Below, one piece after another: positions 26,005 through 34,159 of a stretch of 64,000 nt of DNA. The notes below the pieces were generated by a model. That model was not told the DNA's origin. It saw only the letters and a list, made by a program, of their open reading frames with translations, and searched no databases. The DNA is taken from positions 1,054,001 to 1,118,000 of the forward strand of contig OZ246407.1 in assembly GCA_965231025.1 (NCBI GenBank), read 5' to 3'. The translations under genes and the position numbers were made by a program. Source of the stretch: PALSA-1335 sp965231025. GTDB lineage: Bacteria > Patescibacteriota > Gracilibacteria > UBA1369. How positions within the stretch are numbered: the first letter of the stretch is position 1; every line of letters begins with the position of its first letter.

Positions 26005-26691
26005 GTGACACTCGAACTTCCGGGACGGCTCAGGGAAAACATCATCGAAACTCAGCGGGGAATATCCGTCGAAACCCCCGCCAATCCGATGTACCCGGCA
26101 AAAAGAACAGAACATCTGGTCCAGGTCCCGCGGCCCGACGCGGGCAAACTCAGCCCGGCCCAGATCGAATGGGGAGTAAAACTCCTCACCACCCCGTACT
26201 ACACCAGAACAATTCACGAAATCAAAAAATTCGAAGATCTGGATGTTGATGAGCTTCGCCGTTTCGGAGGAGGTCTGGTCCTTGATGTTCACGGCACTCT
26301 TCTTGGATATGGCAGCGCCGCCTTTTCCCCGTCGGTGGTTGAAAAACTGAGGGAAGTCCGGGCAAAGCTCAAGGTATGCGTATTCCCCGACCACGACGAA
26401 GAATATTCCATATTCCAGGAGCTCAGAATTCCCGTGATGAAACATTCGGTTCCAAAACCTGAACCTGCCGGGTTTGAACGCGCGGCACACAACTACCTCA
26501 ATCTCAAGCCGCAACAATGCGTCATGGTCGGTGACAACCTGCTGACCGACGGAGGAGCCAAACAAACAGGCATGGGCATGATTCTTGTCGACCCTCTGCC
26601 GGGCTCGGAAGGCCTGGGATACAAACTAGGACGGGCCTACGCTCGGGCGGTCAAAAGATTCCACGAAAAAATGTTCAAGAGGAAAAAATAA
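26005..26691 (+). CDS. HAD-like protein with altered catalytic motif I
   Basis: 228 residues from a GTG start. The C-terminal part follows the HAD phosphatase pattern of the YqeG type: motif I in GLVLDVHGTLL (about 93-103), a motif II region at KVCVFPDHDEE, motif III Lys in HSVPKPEPAGFERA, and motif IV VMVGDNLLTDGGAKQTGMG. Motif I reads D-V-H-G-T instead of D-x-D-G-T, so the second Asp (acid/base) is His, and motif II lacks the usual Ser/Thr. Activity may be changed or lost. About 85 extra N-terminal residues precede the HAD core. Confidence 0.75.
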   Translation: MTLELPGRLRENIIETQRGISVETPANPMYPAKRTEHLVQVPRPDAGKLSPAQIEWGVKLLTTPYYTRTIHEIKKFEDLDVDELRRFGGGLVLDVHGTLLGYGSAAFSPSVVEKLREVRAKLKVCVFPDHDEEYSIFQELRIPVMKHSVPKPEPAGFERAAHNYLNLKPQQCVMVGDNLLTDGGAKQTGMGMILVDPLPGSEGLGYKLGRAYARAVKRFHEKMFKRKK

Positions 26692-26739
26692 TGTCCATTC
26701 TGTAATAGGTTTTTTAAAAGGCCGTTACCAAGTACGGGC

Positions 26740-26767
26740 TTGATTTTATAGCTGCGGGGACTATAAT
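26740..26767 (+). promoter_or_regulatory. Promoter
   Basis: TTGATT (26740-26745), 16-bp spacer, TATAAT (26762-26767), 30 bp before the start at 26798. Confidence 0.6.
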
Positions 26768-26797
26768 CGGCCCCAACCTATCCATTAATAACCATAT

Positions 26798-28129
26798 ATG
26801 AGACAGCCTGAAGAAACCCTTACAATGCAATCAGCAGCACGTTCCGCCGATACTGCCGGCCCTCGTCCAACCGCCGTGGATCAGGTGAGATCATCCCGGA
26901 GAAAACGCATCGCGACCCTTCTTTTTATTGGAGCGACAAACCTTCTCGGCGCAATCAGCGCATCGGGTGCCGCCGGATGCGGAGGTAAAGTTGTTATTGA
27001 CGACCAGGGTACCTACGAGAACCCGGGGCTTGATGGGGGAACCGACGAAGGCGGGTCAAAACCGGGCATTGACGGTGGTGGATCAAAACCCGACGCCGGC
27101 CCGGACGGTTCCATGGGTATCGATGGCGGCGGATCCAAACCGGATGCCGGCCCGGACGGTTCCATGGGCATTGACGGTGGCATCGGCTGCAACCATGTTG
27201 AAATCAATTACGGCGGCCCTTTGAACGAAACTTCGGCGAAAGGAACAACCAACATTCAAGCCATGTGTGTCACCGTCTTAAACGGCTGCGTGGAAGGAGA
27301 TCTTAAGAATCTGACCTTTGAGGTGGAAGGAACCATCGATCCAACAAATATCGAATTCGCCCTCGCCGACAATTCTGGAGCACGATTCACACCATTTTCC
27401 GGAACAGGCGTTTCCAAAACAAAATTCACCTTCAATGAACACCTCGAACCCAATGAACATAAAACCATCTGCACCACGGTAAATATCGGCCCAAACGCCG
27501 CCACGGACGACACTTTCCGCATCAACATGATCAAACCGCTACCTTCCGATCATTTCATATCCAACGACGCCGACACCAGTCTTGTACCCGATACACTGGA
27601 CGGAAACCCATTCACCGTTGGAAGCCCTGAGATCGGAACCGTCACGGTAACGGACAACTCCGCTCCAACCGGACTGGCCCCGCTTTTGAGCGGACAGGCA
27701 AACGGCAAGATTGCCGCATTTTCAGTGGCGTCCGTCGATTATGAAACTCCTCCCGGTCCGACGGAAAACTCCAATCTTTCAAGGGCGAGCCTGCACCTTG
27801 GCGGAACCTGCGATCCAAGTTCTATCAACAACATTCAACTGTATGAGGAAGGAAACCCGTCCGCCATTGCCACCGTTGACGGAGTAAACGCCATTGATCT
27901 CGCTCACTTAAAAACTTCCGCCCCATTGCCATTTATTCCAATGGGTGGAACCAGAAATTTCTACGTGACCGCGAACCAGACCTGTCCTCCCGGAACCTAT
28001 ATCTCAACGAGTCTCGATCATCCAAGCGATCTCTACTCGGCAAGCCAACCGTATGGATTCGGCGAACAGGTCAACGGCTACGACGGAGAAGGCAGCAAAG
28101 GCGGCGCTTCATACGTGGAGATCAAATAG
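26798..28129 (+). CDS. Large Gly/Asp-repeat surface protein
   Basis: 443 residues. A 35-residue hydrophilic head precedes a hydrophobic segment ending in GAAGCGG, where the Cys could be a lipidation site, although the n-region is unusually long. Next comes a repetitive linker (about 70-130) with two near-identical copies of GIDGGGSKPDAGPDGSM, then a beta-rich domain of about 300 residues with repeats of the type NEHLEPNEHKTICTTVNIG and TRNFYVTANQTCPPGTYIS. The latter resemble bacterial surface beta-sandwich domains. An internal ATG at 26825 could shorten the head. Single-gene unit with a good promoter. Confidence 0.7.
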   Translation: MRQPEETLTMQSAARSADTAGPRPTAVDQVRSSRRKRIATLLFIGATNLLGAISASGAAGCGGKVVIDDQGTYENPGLDGGTDEGGSKPGIDGGGSKPDAGPDGSMGIDGGGSKPDAGPDGSMGIDGGIGCNHVEINYGGPLNETSAKGTTNIQAMCVTVLNGCVEGDLKNLTFEVEGTIDPTNIEFALADNSGARFTPFSGTGVSKTKFTFNEHLEPNEHKTICTTVNIGPNAATDDTFRINMIKPLPSDHFISNDADTSLVPDTLDGNPFTVGSPEIGTVTVTDNSAPTGLAPLLSGQANGKIAAFSVASVDYETPPGPTENSNLSRASLHLGGTCDPSSINNIQLYEEGNPSAIATVDGVNAIDLAHLKTSAPLPFIPMGGTRNFYVTANQTCPPGTYISTSLDHPSDLYSASQPYGFGEQVNGYDGEGSKGGASYVEIK

Positions 28130-28182
28130 AGAAATCGTCCCGTTCCCATTTTCGGACACTTGACCTCTCCTCTAGCCCGGTC

Positions 28183-28217
28183 AGTACAGTCGTGATAGGA
28201 TAATTCACGACTGTACT
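28183..28217 (+). promoter_or_regulatory. Perfect 13-bp inverted repeat upstream of serS
   Basis: AGTACAGTCGTGA (28183-28195) and TCACGACTGTACT (28205-28217) flank TAGGATAAT. The centre contains a -10-like GATAAT (28199-28204), with no matching -35 found. It is 32 bp before the serS start: an operator over the promoter, or a stem-loop in the leader. Confidence 0.6.
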
Positions 28218-28249
28218 TTCGCAAGACCCCCCATTCTCCACCCTCACGT

Positions 28250-29509
28250 ATGATCGACCTCAAACTTCTCATCGAAAACCCGGAAAAAGTCAAAAAAGCC
28301 ATTCTCAAAAAACGGTACAGTGGTGATCTTGACGCCGTCATCAAAATGGACGAAGACCGCCGCAAGCTCATGAAAGAGGTCGAAGATTTAAAAGCCCAGC
28401 AGAATAAAATTTCCAAGGAGATCGCGACCGCTGCGGACAAAAAACCTCTGCTCGAAGAATCAAAAAATCTCAAGGAACGCCTCAAAGAACTGGAACCCAA
28501 ACTGGAAAAACTCAAGCTGGATCTTGAAGCGGAAACATTGCTCATCCCGAACCCCACGCTCGATTCCGTTCCGGAAGGCAAGGATGACACAGACAACAAA
28601 CCGATCAAAACCGTGGGCAAACCCAGAAAGTTCGACTTCGAACCGCTCGACCACATGGAGCTCGGCAAAAAATGGGACCTCATCGACATGGAAACCGCGG
28701 CGGAAATGTCCGGAACCCGTTTCTACTACCTTAAAAACGATCTCGTTTTACTGGAACTCGCGCTCCTGCAGTTTGTCGTTCAGAAACTCGTCAGCAAAGG
28801 GTTCGCTCCAATTTTGCCTCCGGTGCTGGTGAAAGAAAAAGCGATGATCGCCACCGGATTTTTCCCGGCCGACCGCAACGAGATCTACCACGTGAATCCC
28901 GAGGACGATAACCTCTACCTGGTCGGTACGTCCGAAGTTCCTTTGTGCATGCTCCACGCGGACAAAATCGTGGACCCGGCAAAACTGCCGATGCGCTACA
29001 TGGGCTTCTCCAGCTGTTTCCGACGCGAAGCCGGCAGCTACAGCAAAGACACCTACGGCATCATCCGCGTCCACCAGTTCGACAAGATCGAGATGTTCAG
29101 CTTCTGCCACCCGGACAAATCCCTGGAAGAGCACGAACTTATTTTAGCCACCGAAGAAGAGATCATGACCGAACTCGGTTTCCACTACCAGGTCGTGAAT
29201 ATCTGCGCCGGCGATCTCGGAAACCCAGCCGCCAAAAAGTACGACATCGAGGTCTGGATTCCGACCCAGAAAAAGTTCCGCGAACTCACGAGCTGCTCCA
29301 ACTGCACCGACTACCAGGCCCGCCGCGCCAACATCCGCATGAAAGGCGAAAAAGGGAACGAAATCATCCACACCCTCAACGGAACGGCCGTCGCCATGAG
29401 CCGCACCCTGGTGGCCATCATGGAAAACTACCAGCAAAAGGATGGAACCATCGCCATTCCGGAAGTTCTCCAGGGCTACATGGGCGGCCGGACGCATATC
29501 GGGAAATAA
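28250..29509 (+). CDS. serS: Seryl-tRNA synthetase
   Basis: 419-residue class II synthetase that charges tRNA-Ser. N-terminal antiparallel coiled-coil arm (about 27-105) that grips the long variable arm of tRNA-Ser. Motif 2 in SSCFRREAGSYSKDTYGI with the conserved HQFDKIEMF after it, and motif 3 in GTAVAMSRTLVAIMENYQ followed by EVLQGYMGG. Length is normal (about 420). It stands alone, with a striking inverted repeat in its upstream region. Confidence 0.97.
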   Translation: MIDLKLLIENPEKVKKAILKKRYSGDLDAVIKMDEDRRKLMKEVEDLKAQQNKISKEIATAADKKPLLEESKNLKERLKELEPKLEKLKLDLEAETLLIPNPTLDSVPEGKDDTDNKPIKTVGKPRKFDFEPLDHMELGKKWDLIDMETAAEMSGTRFYYLKNDLVLLELALLQFVVQKLVSKGFAPILPPVLVKEKAMIATGFFPADRNEIYHVNPEDDNLYLVGTSEVPLCMLHADKIVDPAKLPMRYMGFSSCFRREAGSYSKDTYGIIRVHQFDKIEMFSFCHPDKSLEEHELILATEEEIMTELGFHYQVVNICAGDLGNPAAKKYDIEVWIPTQKKFRELTSCSNCTDYQARRANIRMKGEKGNEIIHTLNGTAVAMSRTLVAIMENYQQKDGTIAIPEVLQGYMGGRTHIGK

Positions 29510-29568
29510 CCAAGAAACAAAGCTTAAATTCGTCAATAGGGTCTCTGTTGAAAGAAAAAAAGCGTTCC

Positions 29569-29598
29569 TTGATAGAAGGGGCATTTTTGTGCTATAAT
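29569..29598 (+). promoter_or_regulatory. Strong promoter
   Basis: TTGATA (29569-29574), 18-bp spacer, TATAAT (29593-29598). The expected start of transcription near 29605 lies after ATG 29602 and so decides in favour of ATG 29626 for the next gene. Confidence 0.75.
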
Positions 29599-29625
29599 TC
29601 AATGAAACTAATAAACACCAAAACC

Positions 29626-30444
29626 ATGCTCGTACTATCCTCAGATTCACTCCGCGGCTATGGGCTCAACCGTATCTTCAACTTCGTCAAACAGGCGGGG
29701 TACGGCGGTATCGATCTCCAGATCGATTTCAAGAACTTCGATACGCAAAATACCGAGTATGTGAAGCTTCTTTCCGACCAGTACCAGATTCCGGTCGTGG
29801 CCATTCAGGCCCCCCCGGTTTCGAGTCCCAAAAAACTGATGGAATGCGTCAAGATGGCAAAAACCCTGGGCTGCCGCATTATTGTGGTCCAGCCCCCCAA
29901 GATTTTCGACTTCAAATACATCCAGTGGCTTAAAAACGAAATCCCGAAGATCCGCCAGAAGGAGAATATTTCCATTGCCCTGGAAAACGCCCCGTCCGAA
30001 ACCTTTTTGGGAATTATTCCGGAACATGCCATGGGGAACATCAACGAAATGAAGAAATTCAAGCACGCCTGCATCGATACGACCCGCGTCGCGCAGAAAC
30101 ACGACGACCTCATCCGTGTCTACAAAACCCTGAAGAAATTCATGGTGCATGTTCATCTTTCCAATGTGAAGCTTGGCCGCCAGTACTATCTTCCGAACGA
30201 AGGAATTCTGCCGATCGAAAGCTTCCTCACCAAACTCAAGCAGGACAGCTACCCGGGAAACATCGCCGTAAAAGTGAACCCAAAATTTATTGAAGCCGGC
30301 GATGACGAAAAGGTTCTCAAGGGCCTGCTCGACATCAAAAAATTCTACGACACCTACTTCACCAACGTCCAGGTCATGGCGCAAACCGAACCTGATGTTC
30401 CGGAAGAGATCGAACCCCCCGCCAAAAAACCCGGACTGTTTTAA
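29626..30444 (+). CDS. Sugar-phosphate isomerase/epimerase-like TIM-barrel protein
   Basis: 272 residues of the xylose-isomerase-like/AP endonuclease 2 superfamily: YGGIDLQIDF strand-helix near the N-terminus, CRIIVVQPP, SIALENAPSE with the metal-ligand Glu, KHACIDTTRVAQ and VHVHLSNVK. The His/Glu ligands of the metal site are only partly conserved (HLSNVK replaces the usual HxxD), so substrate cannot be named. A Pro/Glu-rich tail (PEEIEPPAKKPG) ends the protein. The start was set by the promoter; the frame is open far upstream only because it runs out of frame through serS. Confidence 0.78.
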   Translation: MLVLSSDSLRGYGLNRIFNFVKQAGYGGIDLQIDFKNFDTQNTEYVKLLSDQYQIPVVAIQAPPVSSPKKLMECVKMAKTLGCRIIVVQPPKIFDFKYIQWLKNEIPKIRQKENISIALENAPSETFLGIIPEHAMGNINEMKKFKHACIDTTRVAQKHDDLIRVYKTLKKFMVHVHLSNVKLGRQYYLPNEGILPIESFLTKLKQDSYPGNIAVKVNPKFIEAGDDEKVLKGLLDIKKFYDTYFTNVQVMAQTEPDVPEEIEPPAKKPGLF

Positions 30445-30542
30445 ATCAAAGGGCTCGAAAGCGATCATCCCTCTGAAGGGCTCTTTTATTGAACCAAAAA
30501 CACCTTTCCCCCGTACCCACTCCTGCCCATGCAATAAATTCT

Positions 30543-30566
30543 AAAAATCTAAAATTTTAGATTTTT
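30543..30566. other. Perfect 24-bp AT palindrome
   Basis: AAAAATCTAAAA followed directly by its reverse complement, then a T-rich run. It lies 99 bp after the isomerase-like gene and 96 bp before the ABC gene; it may end the upstream transcript or be a protein site. Confidence 0.5.
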
Positions 30567-30661
30567 ATTTTTTATTCGCAGCCGCAAAGAGATACCCCCC
30601 ACCGGAATCAACCTCAAGGCCACGATTTGGAAACTTCCCCAAAAAAGGCTAATATTGCCTC

Positions 30662-31363
30662 ATGATCGAACTCCTGAACGTCCACAAAGTGTACCGTACC
30701 GGCGACGAAACGGTTGAAGCCCTCAAAAACATCACCCTCACCATTGCAGACGGAGAATTCGTGGCCATTGTGGGGCCGTCCGGTTCGGGAAAATCCACAC
30801 TTCTGCATCTGATTGCCGGGCTGGACAAAACCACGGAAGGAACCATCACCGTGGAGGGAAAAAATCTTCAGAAACTGAAAGACAGGGAGATATCCAAATA
30901 CCGGAACAAAACCATCGGCCTGGTATTCCAGGATTTTCACCTGCAGCAGCACCTCACGCTCCTCGAAAACGTGGAAGTCCCTTTGATGTTCGCCCCAGGA
31001 AAAAAACGCAAGGAGGCGACGATGCAAAAGAAGGGAAAAGAACTCCTGGAACTCGTCGACGTGGGCGACCGCATGCACCATCGCCCTTCGGAAATTTCCG
31101 GAGGACAAAAACAGCGCACAGCCATTGCGAGGGCAATCATCAACAAACCGGCCATCCTTCTCGCCGACGAACCCACGGGGAACCTGGATTCGGTGACGGG
31201 ACAAAGCATCATTGCGCTCCTGAAGAAACTTCATAAAAAAGAGAGTATGACGCTGGTGGTCGTGACCCATGACCGGGAAATCGCCAAATACGCCGACCGG
31301 ACCATTGAAATAAAAGACGGACGACTGCTGGAAAAAAACCGCTTTGAAAAATTCACAAGATAA
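30662..31363 (+). CDS. ABC transporter ATPase, MacB/LolD type
   Basis: 233-residue ATPase. Walker A GPSGSGKST at about 38-46, Q-loop VFQDFHLQQHLTLLENVEVP, signature SGGQKQRTAIARA at about 146, Walker B ILLADEPTGNLDS at about 164, and the H-loop VVTHD. The LDS and the DFHLQ..LTLLENVEVP block are typical of the LolD/MacB/FtsE group, which powers extrusion or membrane-to-envelope transfer rather than import. It is followed 1 bp after the stop by its permease. Confidence 0.93.
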   Translation: MIELLNVHKVYRTGDETVEALKNITLTIADGEFVAIVGPSGSGKSTLLHLIAGLDKTTEGTITVEGKNLQKLKDREISKYRNKTIGLVFQDFHLQQHLTLLENVEVPLMFAPGKKRKEATMQKKGKELLELVDVGDRMHHRPSEISGGQKQRTAIARAIINKPAILLADEPTGNLDSVTGQSIIALLKKLHKKESMTLVVVTHDREIAKYADRTIEIKDGRLLEKNRFEKFTR

Positions 31364-31364
31364 T

Positions 31365-32663
31365 ATGTACTACCGCCTCGCCATCAGGAACCTCAAAAGC
31401 CAGCGTCTGCGGACCGCGCTCACGACCCTCGGACTCACCGTAGGCATCGGCTCGCTGGTGGTTTTTACCGGATTGAGCGCGGGCCTCCGTGAAGCGATCT
31501 ATACCAACATCCTCAGCAACGGCCCGCTCACCGAACTCACCGTCCAGGGAAAAAGTTCCGGAGGATCGCTGCTGAATTTAATCCCAACCTCCGCGAGCAA
31601 ATCCCGCGTCACTCCGCAAATGATGGAGGATATCCAAAAAATCCCGCACGTCACCAAAGTGTATCCCGAAATGAACTATGGCAACGTCAGTTCACTCCAG
31701 ATCTCCATCGCCGGACAAACCTTCCAGACCGACACCATGATCTTCGGTCTGCCGACGGAGTATATTCAGGACACGCTTAAAACTCCGCAACAGCGGGAGG
31801 AGTGGAAAAACGCCATTCAAAACTACCCCGGAACCCATTATCCCGCCATCATCTCCCGCAGGATCATCGACATCTATAATTTTACAATCGCCGCGTCCAG
31901 CAAACTCCCCCACCTGAGCGAAAAAGACCTCACCGGCCTTGATCTCGTCGTCCTTCCTGATGAATCCACGTTCCTGAACAACGCCAACACCACAAGCAAC
32001 CCTGTCCTGGCGAAACTTACGGGATTTTCCGACAAAACATCCCTCGTCGGAGTCACGCTGCCGCTGGACGTCGTGAGGAAACTGAACAAAGATCACGACC
32101 CAGGCTACCAGGATAATTACCTGCGCCTGTACGTCCAAACGGACGCAGCTGAACATACCGAAGAGGTTCAAGTAGCCATCGAAACCATGGGCCTCGACGT
32201 CACATCCGCGCAGCAGCAGATCAAGGCGTTCGAACAGAATTTCCGTTTCGTAAACATCGGACTGAACATGATCAGTCTGGTGATCCTGATCGTCGCGGGC
32301 CTCATGATCGCCAACACCTTTTTCTCGGCGGCTTCCGAACGCAGGAATGAAATCGGAATCTTCCGGGCACTCGGGGCGACCCGCGGCAACATCCAGTTGA
32401 TGTTCCTCACCGAAGCGGGCCTGCTTGGAATATTCGGAGGAGCCATAGGGATCGTCCTTGGGCTTCTGGGTGAAGTCGTGATGAACATGGTTGCCCTGAA
32501 CATCCTCCCCGATATCACCGGCAAACCGCTATCCATTTTTTCTAACGACCCGGCGACCATATTCGGCATTTTTGTCTTTTCGATTCTGCTCAGTACGATT
32601 TTCGCATTCATACCCGCTTCACGCGCCGCACACCTTGAACCGTTGGAAGCACTGAACGAATAG
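31365..32663 (+). CDS. ABC permease, MacB/FtsX type
   Basis: 432 residues. N-terminal membrane helix after YYRLAIRNLKSQRLRTALT (the MacB-type start), a large extracytoplasmic MacB-PCD domain (about 45-300), then three membrane helices at the C-terminus with the FtsX signature ERRNEIGIFRALGATRGNIQ. The order 1+3 helices with a big loop marks a mechanotransmission-type exporter. ATG 31365 is chosen: it follows the stop of the ATPase gene directly. No MacA-like adaptor gene is present, so the pair may work as in monoderm bacteria (peptide or lipoprotein handling, inference). Confidence 0.9.
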   Translation: MYYRLAIRNLKSQRLRTALTTLGLTVGIGSLVVFTGLSAGLREAIYTNILSNGPLTELTVQGKSSGGSLLNLIPTSASKSRVTPQMMEDIQKIPHVTKVYPEMNYGNVSSLQISIAGQTFQTDTMIFGLPTEYIQDTLKTPQQREEWKNAIQNYPGTHYPAIISRRIIDIYNFTIAASSKLPHLSEKDLTGLDLVVLPDESTFLNNANTTSNPVLAKLTGFSDKTSLVGVTLPLDVVRKLNKDHDPGYQDNYLRLYVQTDAAEHTEEVQVAIETMGLDVTSAQQQIKAFEQNFRFVNIGLNMISLVILIVAGLMIANTFFSAASERRNEIGIFRALGATRGNIQLMFLTEAGLLGIFGGAIGIVLGLLGEVVMNMVALNILPDITGKPLSIFSNDPATIFGIFVFSILLSTIFAFIPASRAAHLEPLEALNE

Positions 32664-32741
32664 AAAGTAACGACGGACAGTTTCCAGCGTTATAAAGGAC
32701 ACGACATAATAAATCTCCTTCTATCCATTAACTTATTCCTC

Positions 32742-33971
32742 ATGAAAGGAAAAATCTCCCTGCTGGTCATCGGATCGATGGCGGCAACCTTGCTCAACGC
32801 GGGCATTGCCGGCGCGGCAACCTCAAGCCTGGGCTACAGCGATGTCAGCGGAACCGACCCGCACTACAAAGCCATTGAATGGCTCAGCGTCAACGGAGTC
32901 ATCAAAGGATACGGCGATAACACCTTCCGTCCGAACAATCCGGTCAACCGTGCGGAAATGCTCAAGATGATCTTCATCGCCGACGGTAATGAAGACGACG
33001 CCGATGCCGCTCTTGCCGGCGCGCAGATGTTCCCTGACACCCCAAAAACCGAATGGTACGCCAAATATGTGGCTCTCGCCCGCCAACGTGGAACGGTCCA
33101 GGGTTACCCGGACGGAAAATTCCGCCCCGCCAACAACATCAATAAGGCTGAAGCATACAAAATCGTCCTCAAGGAGTTCTACAACGAAAGCACCATGTCC
33201 TTTGCCGTTTCCCGCGGAGGCATTCCAGGATCCGGATCCATCGCCCCTGACGTCAAAAAGACCGACTGGTTTGTTTCGTACGTCAACTTTGCGGCGATCA
33301 AGAATATTTACGACGCCTACAAAACCACAACGGGTACCCAGACTCCTGTTCTGTTCTACCCGGGGAACAGCCTCACGCGCGGCGAACTTGCTGAACTCAT
33401 TTACCGTGCAAAAGCCGTTTCCGACAACTTCCCGAATAACATCGAAGACAACAGCAGCGTCTTTGCCACCGATATCATTCCTTTCTCGGTAAATCTGTAC
33501 GCGTATACGTTCCTGGAAAGTTCCGGCAAACCGACGTTCACCATCCTGGATGCCGCCCATCCAAACGCACTTTTTGGGTACGCAACCAGATATCCGCAAT
33601 CTTTGCTCATCTCCAACGGCGACACCCCGAACATGCTCAAATTCCTCTCGAGTCTTGACCAAAAAGTTTTGGACATCAGCATTAGCATCAAGGAGAACCC
33701 TGACAAACTGACCATGGATAAATTCTTCGGGGCAACCCCGACCACGAATCCCTACACACTTTCCAACGGTATCGACAACCTGCTGATCAACACGCGTCCG
33801 GCCATTTGGTTCCATAAAGTAAACCAAGTCGGCACCAGCGTTGATGAAGTCGTTGCGGTCCAGTTCGAAAACGCCATCGCCGTCATCACTGACCACGGCA
33901 GCAAGCACCAGGCGGACGGAATATTCAACTATATTGTCCACAACTTCTGGTTCAAAAACTTCGCAATCTAA
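32742..33971 (+). CDS. Secreted SLH-domain surface protein
   Basis: 409 residues. Signal peptide MKGKISLLVIGSMAATLLNA ending near GAA at about 27, then three SLH repeats (about 35-85, 95-150 and 165-235) with KGYGDNTFRPNNPVNRAEML, QGYPDGKFRPANNINKAEAY and a third containing FYPGNSLTRGELAELI. The remaining about 170 residues form an alpha/beta domain of unknown kind. Third SLH protein in the window. It is a single gene, closed by a strong terminator at 34000. A -10-like CATAAT lies near 32705. Confidence 0.9.
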   Translation: MKGKISLLVIGSMAATLLNAGIAGAATSSLGYSDVSGTDPHYKAIEWLSVNGVIKGYGDNTFRPNNPVNRAEMLKMIFIADGNEDDADAALAGAQMFPDTPKTEWYAKYVALARQRGTVQGYPDGKFRPANNINKAEAYKIVLKEFYNESTMSFAVSRGGIPGSGSIAPDVKKTDWFVSYVNFAAIKNIYDAYKTTTGTQTPVLFYPGNSLTRGELAELIYRAKAVSDNFPNNIEDNSSVFATDIIPFSVNLYAYTFLESSGKPTFTILDAAHPNALFGYATRYPQSLLISNGDTPNMLKFLSSLDQKVLDISISIKENPDKLTMDKFFGATPTTNPYTLSNGIDNLLINTRPAIWFHKVNQVGTSVDEVVAVQFENAIAVITDHGSKHQADGIFNYIVHNFWFKNFAI

Positions 33972-33999
33972 TAAGCGACCGAATAAACCGTCGAAAATA

Positions 34000-34033
34000 A
34001 AAGCACTCCGGCCAAAAACCGGGGTGCTTTTTT
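34000..34033 (+). terminator. Rho-independent terminator
   Basis: Stem of AAGCACTCCGG (34001-34011) with CCGGGGTGCTT (34019-34029, one G-T pair), followed by six T. It isolates rpoB from the SLH gene. Confidence 0.85.
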
Positions 34034-34035
34034 AG

Positions 34036-34063
34036 TTGACATGAGGCCGAAAATAAATAGAAT
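34036..34063 (+). promoter_or_regulatory. Promoter of rpoB
   Basis: Consensus TTGACA (34036-34041), 16-bp spacer, TAGAAT (34058-34063). Expected transcript start near 34070. Confidence 0.75.
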
Positions 34064-34069
34064 GGACTA

Positions 34070-34159
34070 AGCTATCAGATTTCTCCTTAATATAAGGAGT
34101 TGCAGAGTGAGTTATGAGCGATAGCATTATTCCCGCAATTTATTCACTCTTCTTTCAAT
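34070..34159 (+). promoter_or_regulatory. Structured 5' leader of rpoB
   Basis: About 90 bases. A perfect 7-bp hairpin, CTCCTTA-ATA-TAAGGAG (34083-34099), is followed by a possible long-range pairing of AGAGTGA (about 34104) with TCACTCT (about 34143) that would close off the region before the start. The AAGGAG in the hairpin is too far from the ATG to act as a ribosome-binding site. May be a site of feedback control. Confidence 0.45.

Noticed and set aside
28945..30444. A 499-residue protein or frameshift fusion spanning the end of serS and the isomerase-like gene
   Set aside because: The first part is an out-of-frame reading of serS with nonsense composition; a strong promoter and the real start lie at 29569-29626.
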